Assembly: GCF_900182635.1 (NCBI RefSeq)
Contig: NZ_FXTD01000002.1
Coordinates: 287,640-351,639, forward strand
DNA length: 64,000 nucleotides
Origin: Halorubrum cibi
GTDB taxonomy: Archaea; Halobacteriota; Halobacteria; Halobacteriales; Haloferacaceae
Direction of reading: 5' to 3'
The translations under genes were made by a program, and so were the position numbers. Shown in pieces: positions 17,171 through 26,885 of this stretch; positions within the stretch are counted from its first letter, which is position 1, and the number at the start of each line of letters is the position of its first letter. The notes below the pieces were generated by a model. It was not told the DNA's origin and searched no databases. It saw only the letters and a list, made by a program, of their open reading frames with translations.

Positions 17171-18601
17171 TCAGTCGTCCGCCTCGACTGCCGTCGAGGC
17201 GTCCTCGGGGGCGGCCGCGTCGTCGCTACCGTCCTCGTCGCCGTCGCTACCGTCCTCGGCGTCACCGAGCCGTGGGAAGTTGTCGATCGTCTCCGCGCGG
17301 AACGCCTCCTCGTCGAAGGAGTACTCCGTATCGAGGAACTCGAGGACGGTTCGCGTGTCAACCATGGCGTTCTTCAGCGCGGTCGACGCGCCCGGCGAGG
17401 GCGTGATGTTGAAGAGAATGCCGTCGCCGCGGATCTTCGCTTCGCCCATGTCGAGCTCCTTCGAGTCGGTGTCGACGATCTGCGGGCGGACCCCGCCGTA
17501 CCCCTTCGCGCGGTCGATGTCCTCGAGTTCGACGCTCGGGACGACCTTCCGTACGTGCGGGAGGAACCGTCGCTTACCCACGACCGGCAGGTCGTACACC
17601 AGGTTCCGGACCACGTACGGGAACAAGATCTTATCGGCGAGGATGTTCGCGTAGCTCAAAAACGACGACGGCGTGAAGCCGAAGACGTCTGCGAAGTCGC
17701 CCACCGTCGAGAGCTCCCCGCGCTCGAGCGCGGGGACGAGCTTCGCCGTCGGGCCGAACCGGGTGACGCCGTCGTCGTGGACGTCGGCGTCCCCATGAAC
17801 CGCGGCGAAGGGCAGCTTCTTCATCTGGAGGGTGTACACCTTGCCGTTCAACAGGTCGTCGGCGAGGAAGAAGCTCCCCGCGACGGGGAGAAGCGACATG
17901 TCCTCGCCGTACCCCATCTTCTGAGCGAACTGGAGGCTGTGTGACCCGGCGGCGACCGCGACCGCGTCGGCCGCGAAGTCGCCGTCGTCGGTCTCGACGG
18001 TGAAGCCGTCACCGCCCTCGTCGACGTTCGTCACCGTCGTCCCGAGGTGGACCGAGACGCCCTCCTCGCCGCGGGCGGCCTCGACGAACGACTCCGCGAT
18101 CATGCCGTAATCGAGGACGTAGCCGTCGGGCGTCTGGAGCGCCAGAAGTTCGGTGTCGGGGTCCCGGCCCTCGACGACCTTCGGTTCGATCTCGGCTATC
18201 TCCTCGCGGCCGATCGGCTCGAGTTTGGGGAAGAGCTCGCCGAACCCCTCGTCGTGGTAGCGAGCCTCCAGCTCCGCGACCTCCTCCTCGCCGACCGCGA
18301 GCACCATCTTGCTGCGCTTGCTGTGCATCTCGCGGTCGGGGTCGACGTTCTCGAGGTACCCCGCGAGCAGCTCCGCACCCTCCTTGACCTCCTCGGCCTT
18401 CTCGAGCGTGTAGTTCGTCTCGATGTCGCCGAAGTGGAGCGTCTGGGAGTTGTTCGTGTGGTGGGAGTTCACCGCCGCGATCTCGGGCTCCTTCTCGATG
18501 AGTGTGACGTCGTCGACGTCGGTGAACTTCGAGACCGTGTACAGAAGCGATGCCCCGCTTATTCCCCCGCCGATGACGATGAGGTCGGTGTGATCGGACA
18601 T
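17171..18601 (-). CDS. mqo: FAD-dependent malate:quinone oxidoreductase-like protein
   Basis: A 476-residue flavoprotein of the Mqo/DAO group, expected to oxidise malate (or another 2-hydroxy acid) and pass electrons to menaquinone at the membrane. It has the dinucleotide-binding VIGGGISGASLLY at residues 9-21, the HHTNNSQTLHFGDIETNY segment typical of Mqo substrate binding, and FNITPSPGASTALKNAMVDT near residue 405, the late FAD-binding motif of Mqo. The C-terminal 25 residues are a disordered Asp/Ala-rich tail. Assignment to malate rests on family resemblance only. Confidence 0.75.
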   Translation of the reverse strand: MSDHTDLIVIGGGISGASLLYTVSKFTDVDDVTLIEKEPEIAAVNSHHTNNSQTLHFGDIETNYTLEKAEEVKEGAELLAGYLENVDPDREMHSKRSKMVLAVGEEEVAELEARYHDEGFGELFPKLEPIGREEIAEIEPKVVEGRDPDTELLALQTPDGYVLDYGMIAESFVEAARGEEGVSVHLGTTVTNVDEGGDGFTVETDDGDFAADAVAVAAGSHSLQFAQKMGYGEDMSLLPVAGSFFLADDLLNGKVYTLQMKKLPFAAVHGDADVHDDGVTRFGPTAKLVPALERGELSTVGDFADVFGFTPSSFLSYANILADKILFPYVVRNLVYDLPVVGKRRFLPHVRKVVPSVELEDIDRAKGYGGVRPQIVDTDSKELDMGEAKIRGDGILFNITPSPGASTALKNAMVDTRTVLEFLDTEYSFDEEAFRAETIDNFPRLGDAEDGSDGDEDGSDDAAAPEDASTAVEADD

Positions 18602-18732
18602 GCGTGAGGCTCCGTCTCACGGAGTGTACCGTCTTGGGAGTTAACTGACTTCCTATTCCGCGCCGGCGGGATCGACCATCCCGACACCGGCCCGTCGGAG
18701 GTCGAACCGGGGTCGTCTCCTCCGACGCGAGA

Positions 18733-19362
18733 TCAGGATCGCAGCGTCCGGTACCGCTCCCGGAGTTGCTCGAAGAGCGCACGTCCGGCGTCGGTCCGGA
18801 TCCGCGGCTCCGTCGTCGCGAAGAACTCCTCGAGCGCGTCGTACTCCGCGAACGCCTCGGGCGTTCCGTCGGCGGGGTCGTACCGGCCGTCGCGCTCGTA
18901 GACGATCGCTTGGAGGCAGGTGTCGAGGAGGTCACACTCCTTGACGAGGACCGCCTCCGGCGTCTCGCGGGCCTCGTACGCCTCCCACGCGTCGCGGACG
19001 CGCTCGGGGAGCGGCCCGGCGAGGTCCGCCATCGCGGCGCGTTCGCGCGCCTCCTTCTCGTCGCGGTCGACCGACTCCGCCGTCGAGTCCGCTCGCGTCG
19101 CCACGTCGCCCGTCTCCGCCTCGGCGACGTCGTGGACGACGGCGAGCCGGAGGGCGCGGTCGAGGTCGACGCCGGGTAGGTCCTCGCGAAAGCGGTCGCC
19201 GAGCGCCAACACGAGGTACGCGACGCCCCACGCGTGGGCGGCCACCGACTCCGGGGCGTCGACGCCGCGGAGCTGCCATCCCGTGCGACCCTCGTCTTTG
19301 AGCGCGTACGCGTCGAGGACGGCCTCGAGAACCGGGTCGGGTTCCGGACCCTCCGACCCCAT
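18733..19362 (-). CDS. HD-domain phosphohydrolase (YfbR-like)
   Basis: A 209-residue metal-dependent HD-domain protein, resembling YfbR 5'-deoxynucleotidases that dephosphorylate dNMPs. The HD signature is split as SVAAHAWGVAYLV (first His) and LAVVHDVAEAETGDV (His-Asp pair). The C-terminal helices carry LVKECDLLDTCLQAIVYE. The stop of the preceding phosphoribosyltransferase gene lies 3 bp upstream, so the pair forms a nucleotide-salvage operon. Confidence 0.88.
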   Translation of the reverse strand: MGSEGPEPDPVLEAVLDAYALKDEGRTGWQLRGVDAPESVAAHAWGVAYLVLALGDRFREDLPGVDLDRALRLAVVHDVAEAETGDVATRADSTAESVDRDEKEARERAAMADLAGPLPERVRDAWEAYEARETPEAVLVKECDLLDTCLQAIVYERDGRYDPADGTPEAFAEYDALEEFFATTEPRIRTDAGRALFEQLRERYRTLRS

Positions 19363-19365
19363 CGC

Positions 19366-20061
19366 TCACTCCGCGAGCGCCCAGGTCTCCTCGCCGACCG
19401 CCTCGACCACGCCGCGGCGCTCCATCTCCGCGAGCACCTCGTCGAGCCGGCCCGGCTGTGCGACCTCCATCTCGATTCGACCGACCCCGTGGTCGGCCTC
19501 GAGGTGGTGGCGGACCGCCTCGCGGTCGAAGGTCGTCGCGTCCGCGCGCTCCATCGCGCCCGCGATGATATCTATCATGTCCTCGATGAAGTTCCACGGG
19601 TAGACGACCCACGTCCACGTCTCGAGCCGTTCGCCGACGAAGTCGGGCTCGAACTCGGAGGTCGAGAGGAGCTGGAGCGTCGCGGTGCGGACCGTGCCGG
19701 CGTCGCGGTCCTCGACGTACTCCTCGGCGCGGCGGATCGACCCGCCGGTGTCGGCGATGTCGTCGATGATCAACACGTCCTTGTCCTCGACGCTTCCCTC
19801 CGGCATCGGGTAGCGGATCTGCGGCTCGTTCGATTTGTCGGCCGCGCCGACGTAGTGTTCCATCTTGAGGCTCGTGAGGTCGTCGAGGCCGAGGAAGTCA
19901 CAGATACAGCGGCCGGCGAACCACCCGCCTCGGGCGAGTGCGACGACGACGTCCGGCTCGAAGTCGGCGCGTTTCACCGCGTTCGAGACGTTCCGACAGA
20001 GGCCGTAGATGTACTCCCAGTTGGTCACGGTACAGTCGAAGTCGTCCGGGAGATCGCTCAT
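19366..20061 (-). CDS. Purine-type phosphoribosyltransferase
   Basis: A type I phosphoribosyltransferase of 231 residues. The PRPP-binding loop is VLIIDDIADTGGS (about 95-107), with the pyrophosphate loop near VVALARGGWFAG. Residues after about 165 add a haloarchaeal C-terminal winged-helix-like extension (VGRIEMEVAQPGRLDEVLAEME). The likely base is hypoxanthine, guanine or xanthine. It is co-transcribed with the HD phosphohydrolase and diverges from gatB. Confidence 0.88.
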   Translation of the reverse strand: MSDLPDDFDCTVTNWEYIYGLCRNVSNAVKRADFEPDVVVALARGGWFAGRCICDFLGLDDLTSLKMEHYVGAADKSNEPQIRYPMPEGSVEDKDVLIIDDIADTGGSIRRAEEYVEDRDAGTVRTATLQLLSTSEFEPDFVGERLETWTWVVYPWNFIEDMIDIIAGAMERADATTFDREAVRHHLEADHGVGRIEMEVAQPGRLDEVLAEMERRGVVEAVGEETWALAE

Positions 20062-20175
20062 ACCTCGGGAGTCGCCCGCGCGAGCATAAGGGTTTGTGGA
20101 ACGGCCTCCGTGGAGCCCGACCGATCTCGGCGTCCCGCTTCCGTCGAACCTCCGCGTCCGTCCGTGCCGACACGA

Positions 20176-20180
20176 TTTAG
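20176..20180 (+). promoter_or_regulatory. TATA-like element of gatB
   Basis: GATTTAGG is centred about 28 bp before the ATG at 20206, which supports a leaderless start for gatB. Confidence 0.45.
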
Positions 20181-20205
20181 GTGGCCCGCCCGCAACGACC
20201 CGCTA

Positions 20206-21693
20206 ATGAGCACACGGGCCGCAACCGAGGAGCGGGCGGTCGTGATCGGGCTGGAGGTCCACGTCCAGCTCGAGACCGACACCAAGGTCTTCTGTGGCTG
20301 TTCGACGGAGCCGGCCGACGACGAGGAGCCGAACACGCGCACCTGCCCGACCTGTCTCGGGCTGCCGGGCGCGCTGCCGGTCCTCAACGAGGCCGCCGTC
20401 GAGAGCGCGGTGAAGATCGGGAAGGCGCTCGACGCCGACATCCCCGAGACGACCACGTTCCACCGGAAGAACTACTACTACCCCGACCTGCCGAAGAACT
20501 TCCAGCTCACCCAGTACGACGCGCCGATCTGCGCCGACGGCGAACTCGAGGTGTCCGTCGACGGCGAGCGACGCACCATCGGGATCACCCGCGCGCACCT
20601 GGAGGAGGACCCCGGGAGCATCCAGCACGCGGGCGGCTCCATCGAGTCGGCGACGCACACGCTCGTGAACTACAACCGCGCGGGGACGCCGCTGATGGAG
20701 GTCGTCACCGAGCCCGACTTCCGGTCGCCGGCGGAGACTCGCACGTTCCTCGCGAAGCTCGAGGAGGTGCTGGAGTACCTCGGGGTCTTCGACGCGACGC
20801 GGGACGGCAGCCTCCGGGTCGACGCCAACGTCTCGCTCGTCGACGCCGGCGAGGTACGAGAGGACGGCTCGGTTCCCGAGTCGGTGCTGGCCGACGCCAA
20901 CCGCGCCGAGGTGAAGAACATCTCGAGTCACAAGGGCGCGGAGAAGGCGCTCGCCTACGAGATCACCCGCCAGCGCAACGTCCTCCGTCGCGGCCGTGAG
21001 ATCGAACAGGAGACCCGCCACTGGGACGAGGCGCGCGGCGTCACCGTCTCGATGCGCTCGAAGGAGGCCGAGAAGGACTACCGCTACTTCCGGGAGGCCG
21101 ACCTGCCCGCCCTGGAGGTGTCCGACTGGAAGGACCGGATCCCGATCCCCGAACTGCCCGACGCCCGCCGCGAGCGCTTCGGTACGGAGTACGGCCTCGA
21201 CGACGAGGCGGCCTCCAAGCTCACCTCGACGAAGGAGGTCGCGGACTTCTTCGAGGACGTCGCCGGCGAGTACGACCCCGACCTCGCGGCGACGTGGGTC
21301 GCGGACAACCTACTCGGCGAACTCAACTACCGCGAGCTGGAGATCACGGACGTGAGCGACCGACTCGACGAGTTCAAACGCCTGATCGAGTTGGTCGCCG
21401 CCGAGGAGCTGACGGTGAAGAACGCCGAGGAGATCGTCCTCCGCGAGATGCTCGACGAGGGAGAGGACCCCGAGGCAGTTATCGACCGCGAAGGGCTCGG
21501 GAAGGCCGAAGCGGGCGAGGTCGAGACCGCGGTCGAGTCCGCCATCGACGAGAACCCCGACGCCGTGGCCGACTACCACGACGGCGACGACGGGGCGATC
21601 AACTTCCTCGTCGGCCAGGTGATGCAGGAGACCGGCGGGAGCGCCGACCCCGGACAGGTGAACGGACTCCTCCGCGAGCGGCTGGACGGGTAG
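20206..21693 (+). CDS. gatB: Asp/Glu-tRNA(Asn/Gln) amidotransferase subunit B
   Basis: Kinase/transamidation subunit of GatCAB, which converts Asp-tRNA(Asn) or Glu-tRNA(Gln) to the amidated forms. Recognisable are VIGLEVHVQLETDTKVFCGC at the N-terminus, a zinc site spread over CGCSTEP and CPTCLGLPG, and the signature motif FHRKNYYYPDLPKNFQ. The C-terminal YqeY-like tail domain (from about 345) ends with NFLVGQVMQETGG. At 495 residues it is full length. The ATG at 20206 is chosen from the family N-terminus and the TATA box. Confidence 0.96.
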   Translation: MSTRAATEERAVVIGLEVHVQLETDTKVFCGCSTEPADDEEPNTRTCPTCLGLPGALPVLNEAAVESAVKIGKALDADIPETTTFHRKNYYYPDLPKNFQLTQYDAPICADGELEVSVDGERRTIGITRAHLEEDPGSIQHAGGSIESATHTLVNYNRAGTPLMEVVTEPDFRSPAETRTFLAKLEEVLEYLGVFDATRDGSLRVDANVSLVDAGEVREDGSVPESVLADANRAEVKNISSHKGAEKALAYEITRQRNVLRRGREIEQETRHWDEARGVTVSMRSKEAEKDYRYFREADLPALEVSDWKDRIPIPELPDARRERFGTEYGLDDEAASKLTSTKEVADFFEDVAGEYDPDLAATWVADNLLGELNYRELEITDVSDRLDEFKRLIELVAAEELTVKNAEEIVLREMLDEGEDPEAVIDREGLGKAEAGEVETAVESAIDENPDAVADYHDGDDGAINFLVGQVMQETGGSADPGQVNGLLRERLDG

Positions 21694-21722
21694 TCGATGG
21701 AGTCGCTCGACACACCGAACGC

Positions 21723-21950
21723 ATGGACGTGACCGTCGACGTCGTCGGCGGCGAGGAACGCGAGTGCGTCCTCGAGGACGACGCGACCTACGCCGACCTG
21801 ATCCGCGCCGCGGGTTTTCACCCACAGGAGGCGTCGGTCCTCGTCGACGGTTCGCCCGTCCCCGGGGACCGCCCCGTCGACGCCGACCGCGTTCGGCTGC
21901 TCCGGCTGATCCAGGGCGGATCGAACGACCACCTCGAGGCCGAGGGGTGA
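21723..21950 (+). CDS. samp2: SAMP2-like ubiquitin-fold protein with a tail after Gly-Gly
   Basis: A beta-grasp small archaeal modifier protein, used both to tag proteins and as sulfur carrier for tRNA thiolation (with NcsA, encoded at 5568). The first 66 residues match the SAMP2 length and layout (MDVTVDVVG, TYADLIRAAG, SVLVDGSPVP, LLRLIQGG). Unlike standard SAMP2, nine residues (SNDHLEAEG) follow the Gly65-Gly66, so the protein would need proteolytic processing to expose Gly-Gly. It also contains no lysine, so SAMP2-SAMP2 chains through lysine are impossible. It lies 29 bp behind gatB and 4 bp before the GNAT gene. Confidence 0.82.
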   Translation: MDVTVDVVGGEERECVLEDDATYADLIRAAGFHPQEASVLVDGSPVPGDRPVDADRVRLLRLIQGGSNDHLEAEG

Positions 21951-21954
21951 CGCC

Positions 21955-22488
21955 GTGGCGGACCCCGCCGACCGCAACTCCGCCGACCGCGACGCTCTCG
22001 ACCGCAACTCCGCCGACTCCGACTCCGACTCCGCCGACCACGCACCGGTCCCGGAGCGGATCGCGATCGAGCCGGCGACGGCCGGCGACCGGCTCGACGC
22101 CCTCCGCGTGCTCGACGCGGCGATGTTGGAGACCGACGCCGACGACCTCTCCGCCCGGATCGACGCCGGGGACGCCCTCGTCGCCCGCTTCGAGCGGACC
22201 GGATCCGTGGTCGGGGCGCTGGTCGTGACCCGGCCGGAGCCGGGACGACGCCACGTCGACGCGGTCGCGGTCCGTCGCGCGCGGCGCGGCCGGGGGATCG
22301 GGTCCGCGCTCGTCGCTCGTGCGGTGCGGGACGCGCGAGCGGACCCCGACGCCGACGCGATCACCGCGACCTTCGACGCGGATCTGAGGGGGTTCTACGC
22401 GGAACTCGGATTCGCGGTCGAGCCGGTCGAGGGAGGTCGGCTCCGCGGCCGGCGGGCGGTTGGAAGTCCCGACTCGAACGGCGGGTGA
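21955..22488 (+). CDS. GNAT family N-acetyltransferase
   Basis: A 177-residue acetyl-CoA-dependent acyltransferase. The cofactor-binding motif A is VRRARRGRGIGSALVARAV (about 106-124) and the C-terminal motif B is LRGFYAELGFAVE. The first 35 residues are a disordered, Asp/Ser/Arg-rich repeat (DRNSAD units), with the fold starting at RIAIEPATAGDRLDAL. The start is GTG at 21955, 4 bp after the SAMP-like gene; an internal start near the fold is possible. Substrate is unknown. Confidence 0.85.
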   Translation: MADPADRNSADRDALDRNSADSDSDSADHAPVPERIAIEPATAGDRLDALRVLDAAMLETDADDLSARIDAGDALVARFERTGSVVGALVVTRPEPGRRHVDAVAVRRARRGRGIGSALVARAVRDARADPDADAITATFDADLRGFYAELGFAVEPVEGGRLRGRRAVGSPDSNGG

Positions 22489-22598
22489 CGGTTCGGTCGC
22501 TCCGCTCCGGTTCGCCTCGTACCCTCCCACGTCGTCCCGTACCGATCCGTTTCGCCCACTACCGATCCGTTTTATCTCATGCCGAGGGAGCGATCGCC

Positions 22599-23024
22599 AT
22601 GGAACGCCCTCGACTCGGAACCGACACGAACGCGGGACTGCTTCTCCGGCGCGGGGGCGCGCTGGTCGCCGACGCGCTGCTCGTCGCGACGCTGCTCGGG
22701 CTCGCCGAACTCGCGTTTCGACTCCTCGTCGGATCTCCCCTTCCGGCGGGGCGGTGGCTCCTCCCGGTCGCGTACCTCGGCTACTACGTCGCCTTCGAGG
22801 GGGCGTTCGGACGAACGCCCGGGAAGCGTCTCCTCGGGCTCGTCGTCCGCGAACGCGACGGCTCCCCGTGCGGACTCCGGGCGGCGTTCGTCCGGAACCT
22901 GCTCCGGGTCGTGGACGGCGCGGTCTTCTACCTCGTCGGGACCGCCGCCGTCGTTCTCACGGACGGCGACCGACGCGTCGGCGACCACGTCGCGGGGACG
23001 CGGGTTGTGCGGTCCGAGGACTAA
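22599..23024 (+). CDS. RDD family membrane protein
   Basis: A 141-residue membrane protein of the RDD family with three hydrophobic segments. The defining pieces are RRGGALVADALLVATLLGLA (first helix with the R-D pair), GRTPGKRLLGLVV after the second helix and GDRRVGDHVAGTRVV at the end. Some RDD proteins are implicated in Na+ transport, but no function can be assigned here. A TTTTATC element at about 22569 supports the ATG at 22599 as a leaderless start. Confidence 0.85.
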   Translation: MERPRLGTDTNAGLLLRRGGALVADALLVATLLGLAELAFRLLVGSPLPAGRWLLPVAYLGYYVAFEGAFGRTPGKRLLGLVVRERDGSPCGLRAAFVRNLLRVVDGAVFYLVGTAAVVLTDGDRRVGDHVAGTRVVRSED

Positions 23025-23066
23025 CCGCGTCGTCGGATCGGAAACAGTGACGTCGGCGACGACCGC

Positions 23067-23531
23067 CTACCGCTTCCCGAATCGCTCGTCGAAGAGGGCG
23101 ACCACCCGCCGTTCGATCTCGTTGCGGATCGGCCGCACCTCCTCGATCGGTCGCTCGCCGGGGTCCTCGAGGTCCCAGTCGTCGGTGTCGACGCCGGGTA
23201 ACTCCAGAGTCGAACAGCCCATCGTCGCGACGAAGTCGGACTCCGCGAGCGCGTCCTCCGAGACGTGCTGCGGGGTACGTCCGTTCACGTCGAGGCCGAC
23301 CTCGGCGAGCGCCTCGACGACCACGTCGTGTACTTCGTCCGCGGGGGCGGTCCCGCCCGTGACGATCTCGACTCGGCCCTCGAGTCCGCGTTCCCTCCGT
23401 TCGCGTTCGGCGAACGCGGTCGCCATCTGACTGCGGCCGGCGTTCCGAACGCACATGAACGTGAGCGTCGTCGGTTCGGTTTCGTCGCCGTTCGATTCCG
23501 GGCCGTCGTCCGGGGTGTTGGTGGACGTCAT
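23067..23531 (-). CDS. Low-molecular-weight phosphatase / arsenate reductase-like protein
   Basis: A 154-residue protein of the LMW-PTP fold. The catalytic P-loop is FMCVRNAGRSQMA (CX5R), and the late Asp loop is given by ERPIEEVRPIRNEIERRV. Close relatives in haloarchaea are annotated either as tyrosine phosphatase or as ArsC; a redox Cys pair typical of ArsC is not clear (a Cys is present in MGCSTLELPG, which resembles the ArsC second cysteine loop). It sits next to the phosphate operon but on its own promoter. Confidence 0.85.
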   Translation of the reverse strand: MTSTNTPDDGPESNGDETEPTTLTFMCVRNAGRSQMATAFAERERRERGLEGRVEIVTGGTAPADEVHDVVVEALAEVGLDVNGRTPQHVSEDALAESDFVATMGCSTLELPGVDTDDWDLEDPGERPIEEVRPIRNEIERRVVALFDERFGKR

Positions 23532-23569
23532 GGTGGATCGGAGTCGCCTCCCGGCGACTCGGTGGGCTT

Positions 23570-24274
23570 TCAGTAGATCAGCTCGTCGTCGTTCTCGATC
23601 ATGTACAGCGCGCGGGCCGCGATGTTGACCGCGTGGTCGCCCACGCGCTCAAGGTCGCGGACCGCCAGCAGCGCGCGGGAGACCTCGTCGAGCGCGCCCG
23701 CCAGCTCCTCGGAGTCCGGGTCCGACTCGCCGCTCCGGTTCGCCTCGACGCGGGCGCGGTCGGCCTCGAGCAGGTCGCGGACGACCGCCTCGCTGGCCCG
23801 TCGGCACCGCTCGTCGAGGTCGTCGTCCCGGGCGGCGACCGCCCGGCAGGCGTCGGGGTCGCCGGACTCGTAGGCGGCCACCGCGTCGGCGACCATCGTG
23901 CCCGCCTCGTCGCCGATCTCGCGGAAGTCGACCGCGGGGTGGAGCCCGCCGTCGTCGCCGCCGTAGCCCGCGAGGTTGGTCGCGAGGTCGCCGACGCGCT
24001 CGAGATCGGTGATGACCTTGAACGAGGCCGCCACCAGCCGGAGGTCGCCCGCGACGGGCTGTTGGAGCGCGAGAAGCTCCGTACACTCCTCCTCGAGCCC
24101 GAGGTAGCGTTCGTTGACCTCGTAGTCGCCCTCGATAACTTCGCTAGCGAGGTCGTCGTCGCCGGTCTCGGCCGCCTCGAGTGCGGCGTCGTACCGCTCG
24201 AGAACGAGATCGCCCATGCCGACGACGCCCGTTCGAAGGTCCTCGAGCCGCTGTTGGTAGTTCTCTCTGGGCAT
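23570..24274 (-). CDS. phoU: Phosphate transport regulator PhoU
   Basis: Negative regulator of phosphate uptake: two repeated three-helix PhoU bundles (about 5-110 and 120-220), each with an acidic metal-binding signature (residues around ITDLERVGDLATN and VRDLERVGDHAVNIA). At 234 residues it is the usual size. It is the last gene of the pst operon and starts directly after the pstB stop (adjacent codons), so it is probably co-transcribed. Confidence 0.95.
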   Translation of the reverse strand: MPRENYQQRLEDLRTGVVGMGDLVLERYDAALEAAETGDDDLASEVIEGDYEVNERYLGLEEECTELLALQQPVAGDLRLVAASFKVITDLERVGDLATNLAGYGGDDGGLHPAVDFREIGDEAGTMVADAVAAYESGDPDACRAVAARDDDLDERCRRASEAVVRDLLEADRARVEANRSGESDPDSEELAGALDEVSRALLAVRDLERVGDHAVNIAARALYMIENDDELIY

Positions 24275-25117
24275 CTATCCGAACTTCCCCGTGATGTAGT
24301 CCTCGACGCGCTGCTCTTCGGGATCCTCGAAGATCTTCGCCGTGTCGTCGTACTCGACGAGTTGCCCGCCGGTGAGGAACACGGCGGTTCGATCAGAGAT
24401 ACGCGCCGCCTGTTGCATGTTGTGCGTGACGATGATGACGGTGTACTCCTCGGCGAGGTCGTCGATGAGGTCCTCGATCTTCGAGGCCGCGACGGGGTCG
24501 AGCGCCGAGGTCGGCTCGTCCATTAAGATCACTTCGGGGTCGGGCGCGATCGCCCGGGCGATACAGAGCCGCTGCTGTTGTCCCCCCGAGAGGTCGAGTC
24601 CCGAGGAGTCCAGTTGGTCCTTCACCTCGTCCCACAGCGCGGCCCCCTTCAGCGACTCCTCGACGCGGGCGTCGACGTCGCCGTCGTAACCCTGGATCTT
24701 CAGGCCGTACGCGACGTTGTCGCGGATCGACTTGGGGAAGGGGTTCGGCTTCTGGAACACCATCCCGATCTTCCGCCGGAGCGCGACCGGGTCGACGTCG
24801 GCGTCGTACACATTCTTCCCGCCGAACTCCACGTCGCCCTCGACCCGGCAGACGTCGATCATGTCGTTCATTCGGTTGATACACCGGAGGAACGTCGACT
24901 TGCCACAGCCCGAGGGGCCGATGAGCGCGGTCACTCGCTTTTCGGGTATCTCGATCGAAACGTCGTCGATCGCCTGCTCGTCGCCGTAGAAGACGTTCAG
25001 GTCGCGCGCGGCGACCGCCGTCTCGCCGAGCGCCGGCGACCAGTTCGCCGATCCGGTCTCGACCTCCGTGGTGATGAGCGATTCGTCTTCCGTCGTGTCG
25101 GATGATGTGTTACTCAT
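24275..25117 (-). CDS. pstB: Phosphate ABC transporter ATP-binding protein
   Basis: Energises phosphate import through PstA/PstC. Walker [10 protein letters not shown] is near residue 73, followed by the PstB-specific RCINRMNDM; the signature is [21 protein letters not shown] and Walker [14 protein letters not shown] 30-residue N-terminal extension rich in Ser, Thr and Glu precedes the fold. At 280 residues it is complete. The operon order pstC-pstA-pstB-phoU runs on the minus strand with 1-bp gaps or overlaps. Confidence 0.97.
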   Translation of the reverse strand: MSNTSSDTTEDESLITTEVETGSANWSPALGETAVAARDLNVFYGDEQAIDDVSIEIPEKRVTALIGPSGCGKSTFLRCINRMNDMIDVCRVEGDVEFGGKNVYDADVDPVALRRKIGMVFQKPNPFPKSIRDNVAYGLKIQGYDGDVDARVEESLKGAALWDEVKDQLDSSGLDLSGGQQQRLCIARAIAPDPEVILMDEPTSALDPVAASKIEDLIDDLAEEYTVIIVTHNMQQAARISDRTAVFLTGGQLVEYDDTAKIFEDPEEQRVEDYITGKFG

Positions 25118-25118
25118 G

Positions 25119-26885
25119 TTAACTCCCCCGTTCCGCGCGGTTCCGAAGCAGTATCGCCGTTCCGTTCATGCCGATGAGGATGATCAAGAGCGTTATCACG
25201 CCGGCCGCGACGACCCCGTACCGGAACTCGGCCTGCGGGAAGCCGGCCCACGCGTAGATCTGCATCGGCATCGCACTGAATCGGCTGAAGAGGCTGCTCG
25301 GCGCGCTGAAGACAGTCGTCGCCGCACCGATCATGATGAGCGGCGCGGTCTCGCCGATCGCCCGACCGAGCGCGAGGATCGTCCCCGTCAGGATACCCGG
25401 AAGCGCCTCCGGCAGCACGACGTTCTTGGTCGTCTGCCAGCGCGTCGCGCCCATCGCATCCGACCCGCGTCGGAGGTCGTCGGGCACCGACCGGATCGCC
25501 TCCTGTGCTGAGATGATGGTGATCGGGAGAATGAGAAGCGACAGCGTCAGCGACGCCGTCACCGCCGTGCCGTACCCGAACCCGAGGAGGTTCGCGAACA
25601 GTCCCAATCCGAGGAGCCCGTAGACGACCGACGGGATGGCGGCGAGGTTCGCGATGTTGATCTGAAGCAGTCTCGTCAGCGAACCGAGAACTCCGGTCTC
25701 CGGCATGTACTCCTCCAAGAAGACGGAGGTGCCGACGCCGAGGACGAACGACAGCACCGCGACGAGCGCGATGATGATCACGGAGCCGACGATGGCGGGA
25801 TACAACCCCGCCTCGGTGGCGTTCCGCGACGGTGCCTCGGTGACGTACGAGACGTCGAGCCACGGGTCCGGTGCCGGCACGCCCCACGCCTCGACGACGA
25901 GCGCCCCGACGATCACGCCGGCGGCGAGCAGGAGCGGCAGCCCGAGCCCGACGGTTCCGTCGCCGACGTCGACGACGCGGTGGACGTAGATCGCCGTCGG
26001 CACGCCCGTCAACGCGATCACGATCAGCGTGGTGGGTCCCGGAAGCCCGACGTTCCCGGCGAGGAACCCGCCGGCGATCGCGAGCGCGAGCGGAACCCCG
26101 CCGGCCGCGACCGCCGCGGTCCGGCTCCCGCGGGCGTCGACGACGAGCGCCCCGACGGCCGCGATCGGGACCGCGAGCGTCCAGAGGTAGATGATGAGAT
26201 CCGACGGATACGTTCGGACGACGCCGCGGAGGAACACCGCGGCGACGAGCCCGACCAGTCCGACCGGGATCGCGGCCGTCACCGCTCGACCGGCGTCGCG
26301 CCGCCGACCGTACGCGTACAGCGCCGCCGCGGGGAGGACGCCGAGCGTGTAGGCGAGGAACCACACCAGTTCGTCGAACACCAGAAAGAGGGTGCCGACG
26401 GCGAGGCCGATCGCCGTCCCGCCGACGAGCCGACCGAGCAGACCGAAGCCGACCGCGCCGACTCGACCGTGGCTGCCGACGTACGCGAGGTACGCCGTGG
26501 CGGGTGCGACGACGACGAAGAGGTACGTGAGCTGCCAGCTGAGCCGGGGGATCGTCACGACGAACGCCTCGATCGCGGTGAAGATCACGGCGACGGCGAC
26601 GAGTCCGCCGGCGAGGACGACGAGGACGCGTCGAGTCACCGCCGAGTCGTCCGCACTGTACAGACAGAAGGCAAGGAACGGGATCACGAGCGTCAGGAAG
26701 TACGTCAACAGCCACCCGGGACTCGCGCTCGCCAGGTCGAAGGCGTCTATCGCGACGTACACCAGGAGGACGCCGAGCGCGACGAGACCCGCCACGCTCG
26801 CGCCGAGCGAGAGGTACTCGAAGAGGATCCCTCGGACGCGACTGACTTCGCCGAACCCGTCCGCGTTCGCGTTGTCGGTCGCCAT
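25119..26885 (-). CDS. pstA: Phosphate ABC transporter permease PstA, long haloarchaeal form
   Basis: Inner-membrane permease of the Pst system. The C-terminal part (about 345-588) is the standard permease domain, with the EAA loop [28 protein letters not shown] segment ending in IGETAPLIM. The N-terminal 340 residues hold about nine extra hydrophobic helices that bacterial PstA (about 290 residues) lacks. No frameshift or second start separates them. The stop of the upstream pstC overlaps this start by 1 bp (TGATGG region). The role of the extra membrane part is unknown. Confidence 0.92.
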   Translation of the reverse strand: MATDNANADGFGEVSRVRGILFEYLSLGASVAGLVALGVLLVYVAIDAFDLASASPGWLLTYFLTLVIPFLAFCLYSADDSAVTRRVLVVLAGGLVAVAVIFTAIEAFVVTIPRLSWQLTYLFVVVAPATAYLAYVGSHGRVGAVGFGLLGRLVGGTAIGLAVGTLFLVFDELVWFLAYTLGVLPAAALYAYGRRRDAGRAVTAAIPVGLVGLVAAVFLRGVVRTYPSDLIIYLWTLAVPIAAVGALVVDARGSRTAAVAAGGVPLALAIAGGFLAGNVGLPGPTTLIVIALTGVPTAIYVHRVVDVGDGTVGLGLPLLLAAGVIVGALVVEAWGVPAPDPWLDVSYVTEAPSRNATEAGLYPAIVGSVIIIALVAVLSFVLGVGTSVFLEEYMPETGVLGSLTRLLQINIANLAAIPSVVYGLLGLGLFANLLGFGYGTAVTASLTLSLLILPITIISAQEAIRSVPDDLRRGSDAMGATRWQTTKNVVLPEALPGILTGTILALGRAIGETAPLIMIGAATTVFSAPSSLFSRFSAMPMQIYAWAGFPQAEFRYGVVAAGVITLLIILIGMNGTAILLRNRAERGS

